The position numbers and the translations under genes are program-made. A stretch of DNA of 64,000 bases, from assembly GCF_900102175.1 (NCBI RefSeq), contig NZ_FNKN01000001.1, positions 372,001 to 436,000 on the forward strand. Reading direction: 5' to 3'. The DNA is from Microbacterium sp. cf332. GTDB taxonomy: Bacteria > Actinomycetota > Actinomycetes > Actinomycetales > Microbacteriaceae. Below, piece by piece: positions 1 to 8,900 of the stretch (the first letter of the stretch is position 1; each line of letters starts with the position of its first letter). The notes under the pieces are model-generated. The model was given only the letters and a program-made list of their open reading frames with translations, had not been told where the DNA came from and made no database searches.

Positions 1-1
1 C

Positions 2-640
2 CACCTGCGGGCGATGGCGGCGACCCACGGCATCCCTCGTTCCCGTGTCGACGAGGTGATCGAGATCACCGGTCTCGGCTCGGTGGCCGGCAAGCGCGCC
101 GGCAAGTTCTCCCTGGGCATGGGACAGCGCCTGGGGATCGCCGCCGCCCTCCTCGGCGACCCGCAGACCCTCATCCTCGACGAGCCGGTGAACGGCCTGG
201 ACCCGGAGGGTGTGCGCTGGGTGCGCCAGTTCGTGCGCGGGCAGGCCGCACAGGGCCGGACCGTTCTGCTGTCGAGCCACCTGATGAGCGAGATGGCGCT
301 GACCGCCGATCACGTCATCGTGCTCGGCAAGGGCCGCGTCCTCGCGGATGCCGGCATCGACGAGCTCGTGCGTTCGTGGACCAGCAACACCGTCGTCGTC
401 CGCACCCCGCGTGCCGACGACCTGACCCGTCTCATCGCAGGACCGGATGTCGCGGTCACGAGCGGCGAGCCGGGACTGCTGCAGGTCGCCGGTCTGAGCG
501 CCGCCGCGATCGGCGACGCCGCCGCCGCCCACGGCATCCCGCTCCACGAGCTCACGCCGAGAGCGGGCTCGCTCGAGGACGCCTATCTCGCACTGACCGA
601 GGGCTCGGTCGAATACCAGACGAAGGGGGCCGTGCGATGA
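2..640 (+). CDS. ABC transporter ATP-binding protein (5'-truncated by the window edge)
   Basis: Nucleotide-binding subunit of an ABC exporter. The frame is open to the left edge, so the first in-window ATG at 14 is not the true start; the Walker A motif lies outside. Visible are the ABC signature FSLGMGQRLGIA, the Walker B segment TLILDEP followed by a D-loop (NGLDPEG), and the switch histidine in LLSSHLMSEM. The roughly 100-residue tail after it is typical of ABC-2/drug-export ATPases. The stop overlaps the ATG of the permease (ATGA), so the two are translationally coupled. The substrate cannot be told; the adjacent two-component system suggests antibiotic or cell-envelope stress export, which is inference. 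Confidence 0.93.
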   Translation, partial: HLRAMAATHGIPRSRVDEVIEITGLGSVAGKRAGKFSLGMGQRLGIAAALLGDPQTLILDEPVNGLDPEGVRWVRQFVRGQAAQGRTVLLSSHLMSEMALTADHVIVLGKGRVLADAGIDELVRSWTSNTVVVRTPRADDLTRLIAGPDVAVTSGEPGLLQVAGLSAAAIGDAAAAHGIPLHELTPRAGSLEDAYLALTEGSVEYQTKGAVR

Positions 641-1446
641 GCACCACCACCGTGCAGACTCCGGCACCCGTCCGAGCCGCGCAGCCGAACGTGCGACTGT
701 CCTTCGGGCGCGTCGTCCGGAGCGAGGCGATCAAGCTCCTGACCCTCCGCTCGACCTGGTGGTCGCTCGGCGTCACGGCCGCGCTCGCGATCGGGATCTC
801 GTTGCTCATGGCGTGGGCCTCGCGCGACTTCCCGGGCGACTTCTCCCCCGTGGTCGCCGTCACGGCGCCCATGCAGTTCACGATGCTCGTATCGGGCATC
901 CTCGGCGCCATGGCCATCACCGGCGAGTACTCGACCGGCATGATCCGCTCGACCCTCACGGCGGAGCCGCGGCGAGGCGCCGTCCTCGCCGCCAAGGCCC
1001 TCGTCGTGGGCGTGCTCCTCGGCGTGACCACGGTCGTCACCTCGCTCGCTGCCGTGGTCGTGACGACCCCGGTCTTCGGCGAGAGCGCGATCGACTGGTC
1101 CGATGCCGAGTCGTCACTCGTCCCGCTCGCCTTCGGCGTGCTCGCCATGGCGACCTTCGCGCTGCTGGGACTCGGGTGGGGCTTCATCATCCGCAACGGC
1201 GCCGGCGCGATCGCCGCCACTGTCGGCATCCTCTTCGTGCTGCCCATCGTGCTCAGCCTCTTCACGTTCGGTGGCGAGGCATGGGCGTGGATCGTCGACC
1301 TGACCCAGTACCTCCCCGCATCCGCCGCGCAGAGTCTCACGGTCCCGGGCGCCGACGACATCGCCGGCTCGGTGCTGACCCTCCTCGCCTGGCCCGCAGC
1401 GACCCTGCTCGCGGGATGGGCCATCCTGCGCACGCGCGACGCGTAG
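637..1446 (+). CDS. ABC-2 type transporter permease
   Basis: Integral membrane partner of the preceding ATPase, 269 aa. After a ~35-residue cytoplasmic lead it shows about six hydrophobic segments; the lead carries RSEAIKLLTLRSTWWSLG, a pattern common in actinobacterial ABC-2 permeases, and the segment ITGEYSTGMIRSTL is another family hallmark between helices 2 and 3. The ATG at 637 overlaps the ATPase stop. Reads as a homodimeric permease of a two-gene exporter. The exported compound is unknown. Confidence 0.9.
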   Translation: MSTTTVQTPAPVRAAQPNVRLSFGRVVRSEAIKLLTLRSTWWSLGVTAALAIGISLLMAWASRDFPGDFSPVVAVTAPMQFTMLVSGILGAMAITGEYSTGMIRSTLTAEPRRGAVLAAKALVVGVLLGVTTVVTSLAAVVVTTPVFGESAIDWSDAESSLVPLAFGVLAMATFALLGLGWGFIIRNGAGAIAATVGILFVLPIVLSLFTFGGEAWAWIVDLTQYLPASAAQSLTVPGADDIAGSVLTLLAWPAATLLAGWAILRTRDA

Positions 1447-1456
1447 GGTACGAGGA

Positions 1457-2725
1457 GTGTCCCCCGGAAGCCGCGGCTCGTCGTCCAGCGACGATGACCT
1501 GCGGCTTCCGCGTGCGCCGGGGGTGCTCCGGCGCTTCTGGGGCCGGCATCCGGTCTTCGCCGACATCCTCACGGCGCTCGTATGCCTGCTGCTCTCGCTC
1601 GTGCCGGCGACGAGCTTCACAGACCGCATGGACGACGCGATCGGCATCGGGGCGCATTGGCCCATCACCGCCCCCGTCGTCATGGTCGTCATCGTCCTCG
1701 GCTGCGCGTCGCTGCTCCTGCGCCGGCGCTTCCCGACCGCCGTGTTCGTCATCGCGGCGCTCGTCGCGCTCGCCTACCTTCTCGCGCCCGTCGCTACCGG
1801 CGGGCCGATCCTCGGGATCGCCGCCTACACCCTCGCCGTCCATCGCAGCACCCGCGCGTGCCTCATGGGAGTCGCGATCGCCCTCGGCGTCATCGGCACC
1901 GCCGCCGCCACCCTCGGGCTCACCGGGTGGATCGCTCCCACCATCGCGTGGAACGCCCTCGTCGGCGAGATCCTGACAGCCCTCATCGGCGCGCTCATCG
2001 GCACGAACATCGGCAACCGGCAACGGTACGTCGCCGCTCTGATCGATCGTTCCCGTCAGCTCGTCGTCGAACGCGACCAGCAGGCGCGGCTCGCCTCCGC
2101 CGCCGAGCGCGATCGCATCGCGCGCGAGCTCCACGACATCGTCGCCCACTCGCTCACCGTCATGGTCGCCCTCGCCGAGGGCGTGGCCGCATCAAGCGAC
2201 ATCGACCGGGCGCGTCCCGGGGCGACGGCTATCGCGACCACGGGCCGCGAGGCCCTGCGCGACATGCGCGCTACCCTCGGCGTCCTCCGCGACGGCGGCG
2301 CCGCGCCGCTCGTCCCCCTCGCCCGCGACACCACCGCCGAGACCGTGAGCTCGGCGCGCGCGGCGGGCTTCGACGCGACCCTGACGGTCTCCGGCGACCG
2401 CGCGGAGCTCCCGGGCACCGTGCAGCTGGCCATCTCGCGCATCGTCCAAGAGGGCGTCACCAACGCCATGCGCCATGCCCGCGGTGCCACGCGGATCGAC
2501 GTGCGCATCGCTCACCGCCCGGAGGGTGTCGAGGTCGAGGTCGTCGACGACGGCGATCAGCTTCTCACGGCGCCCGCCGACAACGGCGGATACGGCATCC
2601 GCGGCCTGCGGGAGCGTGTCGGCCTCGCCGGCGGCGCGGTCACCGCCGGGCCCGGGCCCGGGCTCGGGCGCGGCTGGCGCGTCCACGCCTACCTCCCCCG
2701 CGAACAGGAGAACCATGAGCGCTGA
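1457..2725 (+). CDS. Sensor histidine kinase, NarL/DesK-like (HisKA_3)
   Basis: 422-aa membrane sensor kinase. Four to five hydrophobic segments lie in residues ~35-190, followed by a short coiled linker and the dimerisation/phosphoacceptor helix with ELHDIVAHS (His226). The C-terminal HATPase_c domain contains the N-box-like region EGVTNAMRHA and the glycine-rich G-boxes (DNGGYGIRGLRERV). The GTG start at 1457 lies 10 bp after the permease stop. No large extracytoplasmic domain is visible, so the signal is probably sensed in or near the membrane. The 3' end overlaps the response regulator by 11 bp, so both come from one mRNA. Regulating the ABC exporter just upstream is the simplest inference. 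Confidence 0.93.
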   Translation: MSPGSRGSSSSDDDLRLPRAPGVLRRFWGRHPVFADILTALVCLLLSLVPATSFTDRMDDAIGIGAHWPITAPVVMVVIVLGCASLLLRRRFPTAVFVIAALVALAYLLAPVATGGPILGIAAYTLAVHRSTRACLMGVAIALGVIGTAAATLGLTGWIAPTIAWNALVGEILTALIGALIGTNIGNRQRYVAALIDRSRQLVVERDQQARLASAAERDRIARELHDIVAHSLTVMVALAEGVAASSDIDRARPGATAIATTGREALRDMRATLGVLRDGGAAPLVPLARDTTAETVSSARAAGFDATLTVSGDRAELPGTVQLAISRIVQEGVTNAMRHARGATRIDVRIAHRPEGVEVEVVDDGDQLLTAPADNGGYGIRGLRERVGLAGGAVTAGPGPGLGRGWRVHAYLPREQENHER

Positions 2726-3389
2726 CGCCGCGCCCGCGATCCGCGTCGTGATCGTCGACGACCAGAGCCTCATCCGATTGGGGTTCCGCATGGTGCTCGA
2801 CGCGGCCGAGGGCATCGAGGTGGTGGCCGAAGCCGCCGACGGCGCCGCCGCCCTCGAGGCGGTGGCCGAGTCGACGCCCGACGTCGTGCTGATGGACGTC
2901 CGGATGCCGGGCGTCGACGGGATCGAGGCGACCGCGCGCATCCGTGCGCAGCACCCCGCTGTCGCCGTGCTCGTGCTCACGACTTTCGATCTCGACGAGT
3001 ACGCGTTCGGCGCGCTCCGTGCAGGCGCCGGCGGCTTCCTGCTCAAGGATGCGCGCCGCGACGAGCTCGTCGCCGCCGTCCGCGCCGTCGCCGCGGGAGA
3101 GGCCACTCTCGCGCCGCGCGTGACCCGGCGGATGATCGAGCTCGTCACCGCATCAGGGCTGCCGGCACCGGAACCGTCGACGCCGTCGGTGCTGACGGCG
3201 CGCGAGGCCGACGTGCTCGCGGCGATGGCGCGCGGACTCACGAACCTCGAGATCGCTTCCGAGCTGTTCCTGAGCGAGTCGACCGTGAAGACGCATGTCG
3301 GCCGCATCCTCACGAAGCTGCCCGCCCGAGATCGGGTGCACGCCGTGCTGATCGCGCACGGCCTCGCCGAAACGGGCCTCGACGCCTGA
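2715..3389 (+). CDS. Response regulator, NarL/LuxR family
   Basis: 224-aa DNA-binding response regulator and cognate partner of the preceding kinase. Receiver domain (residues ~9-125): acidic pair VDD at the N-terminus, phosphoacceptor Asp61 in LMDVRMPG, conserved Thr in LVLTTFD and Lys in LLKDA. The C-terminal LuxR helix-turn-helix (~155-220) contains LTAREADVLAAMARG and LSESTVKTHVGRI. An AGGAG ribosome binding site lies inside the end of the kinase gene, so translation is coupled. Likely activates or represses the ABC exporter operon; the target is inferred from position only. Confidence 0.94.
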   Translation: MSADAAPAIRVVIVDDQSLIRLGFRMVLDAAEGIEVVAEAADGAAALEAVAESTPDVVLMDVRMPGVDGIEATARIRAQHPAVAVLVLTTFDLDEYAFGALRAGAGGFLLKDARRDELVAAVRAVAAGEATLAPRVTRRMIELVTASGLPAPEPSTPSVLTAREADVLAAMARGLTNLEIASELFLSESTVKTHVGRILTKLPARDRVHAVLIAHGLAETGLDA

Positions 3390-3435
3390 GGGCCTTCTCG
3401 GGGACGTCCGAGGCATCGTCGTTAGGATCGGATCG

Positions 3436-4566
3436 ATGATCCCCGCCGCCGAAACCGAGACCGATCCCGCGCCGTTCGCCTGGGACTTCGCCAGCGACGA
3501 GTTCTGGACGTTTCTGACCGAGGCCGGGTGGAACATCGCGGCCGTCGTCGGCATCGTCCTCGGAGCCCTCGTGCTGTCCTGGCTCATGCGCCGCCTCATC
3601 GGACGCATCGTCGATCGAGTCGTGCGCGGGGCGAAGACGCGTGCCGAGGCCGAGGACACGCGGGCGATCGACATGTCTCCGCTCGCTCAGGTGCGCATCG
3701 TGCAGCGCACCCGGACTCTCGGCTCCATCCTCACCAACATCGTGAACGTGACGATCGTCATCATCGCCGTCCTCATGATCGTGGGGGTGCTCAGCCCGAA
3801 CATCCTCGGATCGTTCACGCTGCTCTCCGCGGCCATCGGCGCCGGCCTCGGCTTCGGTGCGCAGAACATCGTGAAAGACGTCCTCAACGGCATCTTCCTC
3901 GTCGCGGAGGATCAGATCGGCATCGGCGACGTGGTCGATTTGGGTCTCGCGACGGGGATGGTGGAGTACGTCAGCGTGCGCGTGACGCATGTCCGCGACG
4001 TCAACGGCACCCTCTGGTTCGTCCGCAACGGCGAGATCACCCGCATCGGCAACATGTCCCAGGGGTGGGCCCGCGTGATCATCGACGTGGCGGTTCCCGT
4101 CGACGCCGATGTCGAGACGGTCGAGCAGGCCATGCTCGACACCGCCGAAGGACTGGCGCGCGAGCCGAAGTGGCGCACCCGGATCATCGAGCAGCCCGAG
4201 ATCTGGGGACTCGAATCGATCAACGACGACACCCTCGTGATGCGGCTGGTGATCAAGACCCGGCCCAACGCCAAGGACGACGTCGCGCGAGCACTGCGTA
4301 TGCGGTTGAAGCAGGCGATCGACGCCCTCGGCGTGTCGCTCCCGCAGCTCGGCTCGATCGTGTTGACCGGGTTCGACGGTGCCCAGAGCATCCGCGGTGC
4401 GAACCCGCCTCAGACCAAGCCGCAGCCGATCGCGTCGCCCACGCTGAAGATGCGGCCGCAGTGGCGTCCGAAGCGCAACCGGGGTCGGGCGACGGACGTA
4501 CCGCAGGCCGACGGCGACGCCACAGGGTCGCCCGAGGCATCGGATGATGAGAAGGGCAGGCCGTGA
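3436..4566 (+). CDS. MscS-family mechanosensitive ion channel
   Basis: 376-aa small-conductance mechanosensitive channel that releases solutes at hypo-osmotic shock. One N-terminal membrane helix (~35-55), a second (~105-130), then the pore-lining TM3 with the Gly/Ala pattern AAIGAGLGFGAQNIVKDVL, followed by the cytoplasmic beta domain and a vestibule region. The C-terminal ~60 residues are Pro/Lys/Arg-rich and look disordered. A box TAGGAT ends 7 bp before the ATG, which fits a leaderless transcript. Its stop overlaps the start of the haemoglobin gene. Confidence 0.92.
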   Translation: MIPAAETETDPAPFAWDFASDEFWTFLTEAGWNIAAVVGIVLGALVLSWLMRRLIGRIVDRVVRGAKTRAEAEDTRAIDMSPLAQVRIVQRTRTLGSILTNIVNVTIVIIAVLMIVGVLSPNILGSFTLLSAAIGAGLGFGAQNIVKDVLNGIFLVAEDQIGIGDVVDLGLATGMVEYVSVRVTHVRDVNGTLWFVRNGEITRIGNMSQGWARVIIDVAVPVDADVETVEQAMLDTAEGLAREPKWRTRIIEQPEIWGLESINDDTLVMRLVIKTRPNAKDDVARALRMRLKQAIDALGVSLPQLGSIVLTGFDGAQSIRGANPPQTKPQPIASPTLKMRPQWRPKRNRGRATDVPQADGDATGSPEASDDEKGRP

Positions 4567-5012
4567 GCGAGCAGCGGAGCTTCTACGACGAGATCGGGGG
4601 CCACGACACCTTCGCCCGGCTCGTCGACGCGTTCTATCGCGGCGTCGCCGCCGACGACGTGCTGCGTCCGATGTACCCCGAGGCCGACCTCGGACCCGCA
4701 GCCGAGCGACTGACGATGTTCCTCGAGCAGTACTGGGGCGGCCCCACGACATACGGCGAGCAGCGTGGCCACCCGCGGTTGCGGATGAGGCACCGTCCCT
4801 TCCACGTCGATCCCGATGCTCGGGACCGGTGGCTCCGTCACATGCGGACCGCGCTGGACGAGCTGGCTCTCCCACCCCTGCACGAAGCCACCCTGTGGGA
4901 CTATCTCGAACGCGCCGCGTATGCGATGGTCAACACGTTCGAGCCCGCCGGGGGCCGAGGACCCGGGATCGTCACGCCGAACGATCCGCCTCTGCGATCA
5001 CCACAGGCCTGA
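4563..5012 (+). CDS. glbO: Group II truncated haemoglobin (trHbO)
   Basis: 149-aa 2-on-2 globin. The motif QYWGGP followed by EQRGHPRLRMRH is diagnostic for the trHbO group; His77 in RMRH is the expected proximal haem ligand and the downstream WLRHM carries the conserved G8 tryptophan. Family members bind O2/NO and are linked to oxygen delivery and oxidative or nitrosative protection. The GTG start overlaps the stop of the MscS gene (GTGA), so the pair is co-transcribed. The stop is directly abutted by the stop of the convergent gene. Confidence 0.93.
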   Translation: MSEQRSFYDEIGGHDTFARLVDAFYRGVAADDVLRPMYPEADLGPAAERLTMFLEQYWGGPTTYGEQRGHPRLRMRHRPFHVDPDARDRWLRHMRTALDELALPPLHEATLWDYLERAAYAMVNTFEPAGGRGPGIVTPNDPPLRSPQA

Positions 5013-5684
5013 TCAGCCCGGCGCACCCGTCCGCCTGACCGGCGTGAGCCCCATCGCCACCGGGCCCCGCGTCAGCACATGGCCGCGCGCGAACGTGATC
5101 CGGGTCCAGACGTCGGTGCGGCGGATCGGCGGACGCTCCTCCCCGGCGATGAAGCCGAGCCCCACCGCCGCGAACGCGACACCGAGGGGGAGACCGCCGA
5201 GCTCGTCGTCGGGAGCACCCCACACCGAGGAGCGGACGAGGTGCACCACGTCGTCGCCGGCGGCGGCGGGCAGTTGGCGTGCGACGGCCGCGATCCCCCA
5301 CTGCGCCCGCAGCGAGACACGGGCGGAATCCAGCGCCCCGCCCTCGCGCCACCCGGTGCGCGGCGGTGACACGCCCGCCCAGGAGGCGGTCACGCCGCTG
5401 TCGGGCAGTCGCACCGCGAACGGGTCGGCGTCGGGGGCGAGCGCGGCGGCGTCGACGGTGAGATCGCACTCGATCTCCGGGTCGATCCGAGCCGTGCGGA
5501 GAGCCAGGACGAACGGCGTCGCATCCGTCAGCGAACGGGGCGCGAGCGGCGCGCACGTCATCGCGAGCACGCCGCTGCCGGCCTGCAGCCGGACGATGCC
5601 GTCGCCGTGTCGGGCGGCGCGACCTGCGAACGTCAGAACGTCTCGCGCGACCTCGGACTGGGGGAATATGAGGCGCTCGGACAT
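5013..5684 (-). CDS. Conserved actinobacterial protein of unknown function
   Basis: 223 aa beginning MSERLIFPQS; I chose this ATG over upstream in-frame codons because the longer N-terminus is Arg-rich low-complexity and would run into the divergent tesB-type gene. Soluble, no membrane segments or signal peptide, alternating short hydrophobic strands, suggesting a beta-rich fold. I do not recognise a catalytic motif. It sits tail-to-tail with the haemoglobin gene and head-to-head with the thioesterase, with only 20 bp between the two starts, so the promoters overlap. Confidence 0.75.
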   Translation of the reverse strand: MSERLIFPQSEVARDVLTFAGRAARHGDGIVRLQAGSGVLAMTCAPLAPRSLTDATPFVLALRTARIDPEIECDLTVDAAALAPDADPFAVRLPDSGVTASWAGVSPPRTGWREGGALDSARVSLRAQWGIAAVARQLPAAAGDDVVHLVRSSVWGAPDDELGGLPLGVAFAAVGLGFIAGEERPPIRRTDVWTRITFARGHVLTRGPVAMGLTPVRRTGAPG

Positions 5685-5704
5685 CCGTCCTAGACTACCG
5701 ATCG

Positions 5705-6625
5705 ATGACCGAACAATCCGGAGAGCGCGCGTCCGACCGCCCCGTGGGATCGTCCGACCCCGTCGCCGCCATGCTCGACGTGCTCGACCTCTCCTCGGGC
5801 GAGGCACGCACGACCGAAGACATCTTCACGGGTCGGTCGCAGGTGATGCCGCAGGGCCGTGTGTTCGGCGGGCAGGTTCTCGCGCAGGCCACAGTGGCCG
5901 CGCTGCGGACGGTCCCCGAGGAGCGCGTGCCGCACTCCATGCACGGGTACTTCCTGCGTCCGGGCGACTCGTCTCGCCCGATCACCTTCTCGGTCGACCG
6001 CATCCACGATGGACGCTCCTTCTCGACGCGTCGGACGCAGGCCTTCCAGAACGGGCTGCCGATCTTCTCGATGATCGCGTCATTCGAGGACGAGGACCCC
6101 GGCGTCGAGCACGGCGAGCCGATGCCCGACGGCATCCCCCAGCCCGAGGAGCTGCCGTCGCTCGAGGACCAGCTCAGCGGGATGCACCCGACGAGCCGCC
6201 GGATCTTCTCGGCGAGCCCGATCGAGCTCCGGCACGTTACCGCGCCGATCTACCTCGAACCGGATGCCGACGCCACGCCGCGCCAAGCGGTCTGGACGCG
6301 CACGCGTTCGACGCTCCCCGACGACCCCGCGGTCCACCGGGCCGCGCTCGCCTTCCTCAGCGACCTGACGATCCAGGAGCCGGTTCTGCGCGCGCACGGG
6401 CTGGCATGGGCCACGCCCGGGCTGAAGGTGGCGAGCCTCGACCACGCGATGTGGTGGCACCGCTTCGCGCGCGTCGACGAATGGCTCCTGTACGTGCAGG
6501 AGTCGCCCAGCGCCCGCGGCGGGCGCGGTCTGTCGACGGGACGGATCTACGACCGGTCGGGTGCGCTGGTCGCGAGCGTGGCGCAGGAGATCATGGTGCG
6601 GGTCCCGTCGACGACCGCGGGATGA
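5705..6625 (+). CDS. tesB: Acyl-CoA thioesterase II (TesB type)
   Basis: 306-aa double-hotdog thioesterase that hydrolyses acyl-CoA to free acid and CoA. The N-terminal hotdog has RVFGGQVLAQATVAA and MHGYFLRPGD; the C-terminal hotdog has the HRAALAFLSDLT segment with the catalytic Asp region and ends in GRIYDRSGALVASVAQE. Length matches the family. A TAGACT box lies 8 bp before the ATG (leaderless type). Convergent with a second, single-hotdog thioesterase, so fatty acyl-CoA turnover is locally clustered. Confidence 0.94.
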   Translation: MTEQSGERASDRPVGSSDPVAAMLDVLDLSSGEARTTEDIFTGRSQVMPQGRVFGGQVLAQATVAALRTVPEERVPHSMHGYFLRPGDSSRPITFSVDRIHDGRSFSTRRTQAFQNGLPIFSMIASFEDEDPGVEHGEPMPDGIPQPEELPSLEDQLSGMHPTSRRIFSASPIELRHVTAPIYLEPDADATPRQAVWTRTRSTLPDDPAVHRAALAFLSDLTIQEPVLRAHGLAWATPGLKVASLDHAMWWHRFARVDEWLLYVQESPSARGGRGLSTGRIYDRSGALVASVAQEIMVRVPSTTAG

Positions 6626-6641
6626 CGACGGGCGGGCGCTC

Positions 6642-7172
6642 TCAGCGTCGGTGCGCGTACACGATCGGGTCGCCCACGATCGGCGACCACGCCGCGCGCA
6701 TCCGCTCGGTCAGCCGAACCGGACGTCCCGTCTCGGTCGAGACCATGACGACGACGGCGGTAGACCGTGCGTAGCAGATCTGCTCGTCATCGCCGCGGGG
6801 GCTGAAGACCTCGTAGCAGACGTCGATGCTCGAGCCGCCGACCCGCCCGATCCAGAGCTGCACATCGAGCGGACGCTGCCCGTAGGGCACGGGTGCCAGG
6901 TACTCGATCTCCTGGCGGGCGACGAGGGTCATCGTCTCCGCCGACAGGCTGAGCGCATCGAGGATGGCGGTCGGCGGGCCCGACAGTCCCGCCTCCGGCT
7001 TCCAGAAGGCGCGCAGCCGCGCCTCTTCGAGCAACTTGAGCATCGACGTGTTGTTGACGTGCCCGAGCGCGTCGAGGTCGCCCCATCGCAGGTGGATGGG
7101 GATGTGGACGCGGGTGGCCCCGGCGGTCTGCACCACCGAGGCCACCGCCGTCGATGACGTGCTCTCAGTCAC
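6642..7172 (-). CDS. Acyl-CoA thioesterase, 4HBT hotdog family
   Basis: 176-aa single-hotdog protein. The 4-hydroxybenzoyl-CoA thioesterase-type motif WGDLDALGHVNNTSML, with catalytic Asp and the GHVNN helix start, is clear at residues ~31-46, and PYGQRPLDVQLWIGRVG follows as the central strand pair. The gene overlaps the end of ettA by 8 bp and is probably co-transcribed with it from the right. The first ~20 residues are Ser/Thr/Ala-rich, so the true start could be slightly downstream. Substrate unknown. Confidence 0.88.
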   Translation of the reverse strand: MTESTSSTAVASVVQTAGATRVHIPIHLRWGDLDALGHVNNTSMLKLLEEARLRAFWKPEAGLSGPPTAILDALSLSAETMTLVARQEIEYLAPVPYGQRPLDVQLWIGRVGGSSIDVCYEVFSPRGDDEQICYARSTAVVVMVSTETGRPVRLTERMRAAWSPIVGDPIVYAHRR

Positions 7173-8844
7173 GCGTCAGCTTGCGGTAGGTCGATTTGGC
7201 CGGGTTGGCGGCATCCGCCCCGAGCCGCTCGATCTTGTTCGCCTCGTAGGCCTCGAAGTTGCCCTCGAACCAGTACCACTGCGACGGGTTCTCCGCTGTG
7301 CCCTCGTAGGCCAGGATGTGGGTCGCGATGCGGTCGAGGAACCACCGGTCGTGGGTGATGACCACGGCGCAGCCGGGGAACTCGAGCAGGGCGTTCTCGA
7401 GCGAGCTCAACGTCTCGACATCCAGGTCGTTGGTCGGCTCGTCGAGGAGCAGCAGGTTGCCGCCCTCCTTCAGCGTCAGGGCCAGGTTCAGTCGGTTGCG
7501 CTCACCACCGGAGAGCACGCCCGCCTTCTTCTGCTGGTCGGGTCCCTTGAAGCCGAACTTCGACACATAGGCGCGCGAGGGGATCTCCGTCTTCCCGACC
7601 GTGATGATGTCGAGCCCGTCCGAGACGACCTCCCAGAGCGTCTTCTCGGGGTCGATGTTGCCGCGGGACTGGTCGACGTAGCTGATCTTCACGGTCTCGC
7701 CGATCTTCAGGTCGCCGGCGTCGAGGGGTTCGAGCCCGACGATCGTCTTGAAGAGCGTCGTCTTGCCGACACCATTGGGGCCGATGACGCCCACGATGCC
7801 GTTCGGCGGGAGGTTGAAGCTCAGCCCGTCGATCAGCACGCGGTCGCCGAACGCCTTGTGCAGCTTCTTCGCGTCGATGACGACGCTGCCGAGGCGCGGA
7901 CCGGCGGGGATCTGGATCTCCTCGAAGTCGAGCTTGCGCGTGCGCTCGGCCTCGGCTGCCATCTCCTCGTAGCGGGCGAGGCGCGCCTTCGACTTGGTCT
8001 GACGCCCCTTCGCCGAGCTACGCACCCATTCGAGCTCCTCCTTCAGGCGCTTGGCGAGCTTCGCATCCTTCTTGCCCTGGATGTCGAGGCGCTCGCCCTT
8101 CTTCTCGAGGTAGGTCGAGTAGTTGCCCTCGTAGCTGAGCAGTCGTCCACGGTCGACCTCCGCGATCCATTCCGCGACGTTGTCGAGGAAGTACCGGTCG
8201 TGGGTGATCGCGATGACGGCGCCCTTGTAGGCCTGCAGGTGCTGCTCGAGCCAGAGGACGCTCTCGGCATCGAGGTGGTTCGTGGGCTCGTCGAGCAGCA
8301 GGAGATCGGGCTTCTGGAGCAGAAGGCGGGCGAGCGCGACACGGCGACGCTCACCACCCGAGAGGGGAGCCACCGACGCGTCCGCCGGCGGCGTGCGGAG
8401 CGCCTCCATCGCCTGGTGCAGCTGCGAGTCGAGGTCCCAGCCGTCCGCGGCGTCGATCTCCTCCTGGAGCGTGCCCATCTCGGCGAGCAGCGCGTCGAAG
8501 TCGGCGTCGGGATCGGCCATGAGGGCGGAGATCTCGTTGAACCGGTCGAGCTTCGCCTTGATGGCGACACCCGCCTCGATGTTTTCGAGTACCGTCTTGG
8601 TGTCGTCGAGCTCGGGCTCCTGCATCAGGATCCCCACGGTGAAGCCCGGCGAGAGCTTCGCCTCGCCGTTCGAGGGCTGGTCGAGGCCCGCCATGATCTT
8701 CAGGATCGTCGACTTACCGGCGCCGTTCGGGCCGACCATGCCGATCTTGGCACCGGGGAGGAATGCCATCGTGACGTCGTCGAGGATCAGCTTCTCGCCG
8801 ACTGCCTTGCGGGCACGGACCATGGAGTAGATGTATTCGGCCAT
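7165..8844 (-). CDS. ettA: Energy-dependent translational throttle protein EttA (ABC-F)
   Basis: 559-aa ABC-F ATPase with two nucleotide-binding domains and no membrane segments. Walker A motifs GPNGAGKST and GPNGVGKTT, signatures LSGGERRRVALARLLL and LSGGERNRLNLALTL, and Walker B LLLLDEPTNHLD and LLLLDEPTNDLD are all present. The charged inter-domain linker (EELEWVRSSAKGRQTKSKAR) is the P-site tRNA-interaction motif region. EttA binds the ribosomal E site and gates the first elongation step according to ATP/ADP. Length and the short first-domain arm match EttA rather than antibiotic-resistance ABC-F proteins. A TAGACT box lies 9 bp upstream of the ATG. Confidence 0.95.
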   Translation of the reverse strand: MAEYIYSMVRARKAVGEKLILDDVTMAFLPGAKIGMVGPNGAGKSTILKIMAGLDQPSNGEAKLSPGFTVGILMQEPELDDTKTVLENIEAGVAIKAKLDRFNEISALMADPDADFDALLAEMGTLQEEIDAADGWDLDSQLHQAMEALRTPPADASVAPLSGGERRRVALARLLLQKPDLLLLDEPTNHLDAESVLWLEQHLQAYKGAVIAITHDRYFLDNVAEWIAEVDRGRLLSYEGNYSTYLEKKGERLDIQGKKDAKLAKRLKEELEWVRSSAKGRQTKSKARLARYEEMAAEAERTRKLDFEEIQIPAGPRLGSVVIDAKKLHKAFGDRVLIDGLSFNLPPNGIVGVIGPNGVGKTTLFKTIVGLEPLDAGDLKIGETVKISYVDQSRGNIDPEKTLWEVVSDGLDIITVGKTEIPSRAYVSKFGFKGPDQQKKAGVLSGGERNRLNLALTLKEGGNLLLLDEPTNDLDVETLSSLENALLEFPGCAVVITHDRWFLDRIATHILAYEGTAENPSQWYWFEGNFEAYEANKIERLGADAANPAKSTYRKLTRD

Positions 8845-8900
8845 AACGAATCGAGTCTAGTCGCCGGTCGCTGGCCGTTCAGCCCGTGAGCGACGCCGGT

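Noticed and set aside
6964..8889. 641-aa open frame on the plus strand
   Set aside because: Antisense shadow of ettA; Arg/Asp/Leu-rich low-complexity translation typical of high-GC mirror frames, without any domain.
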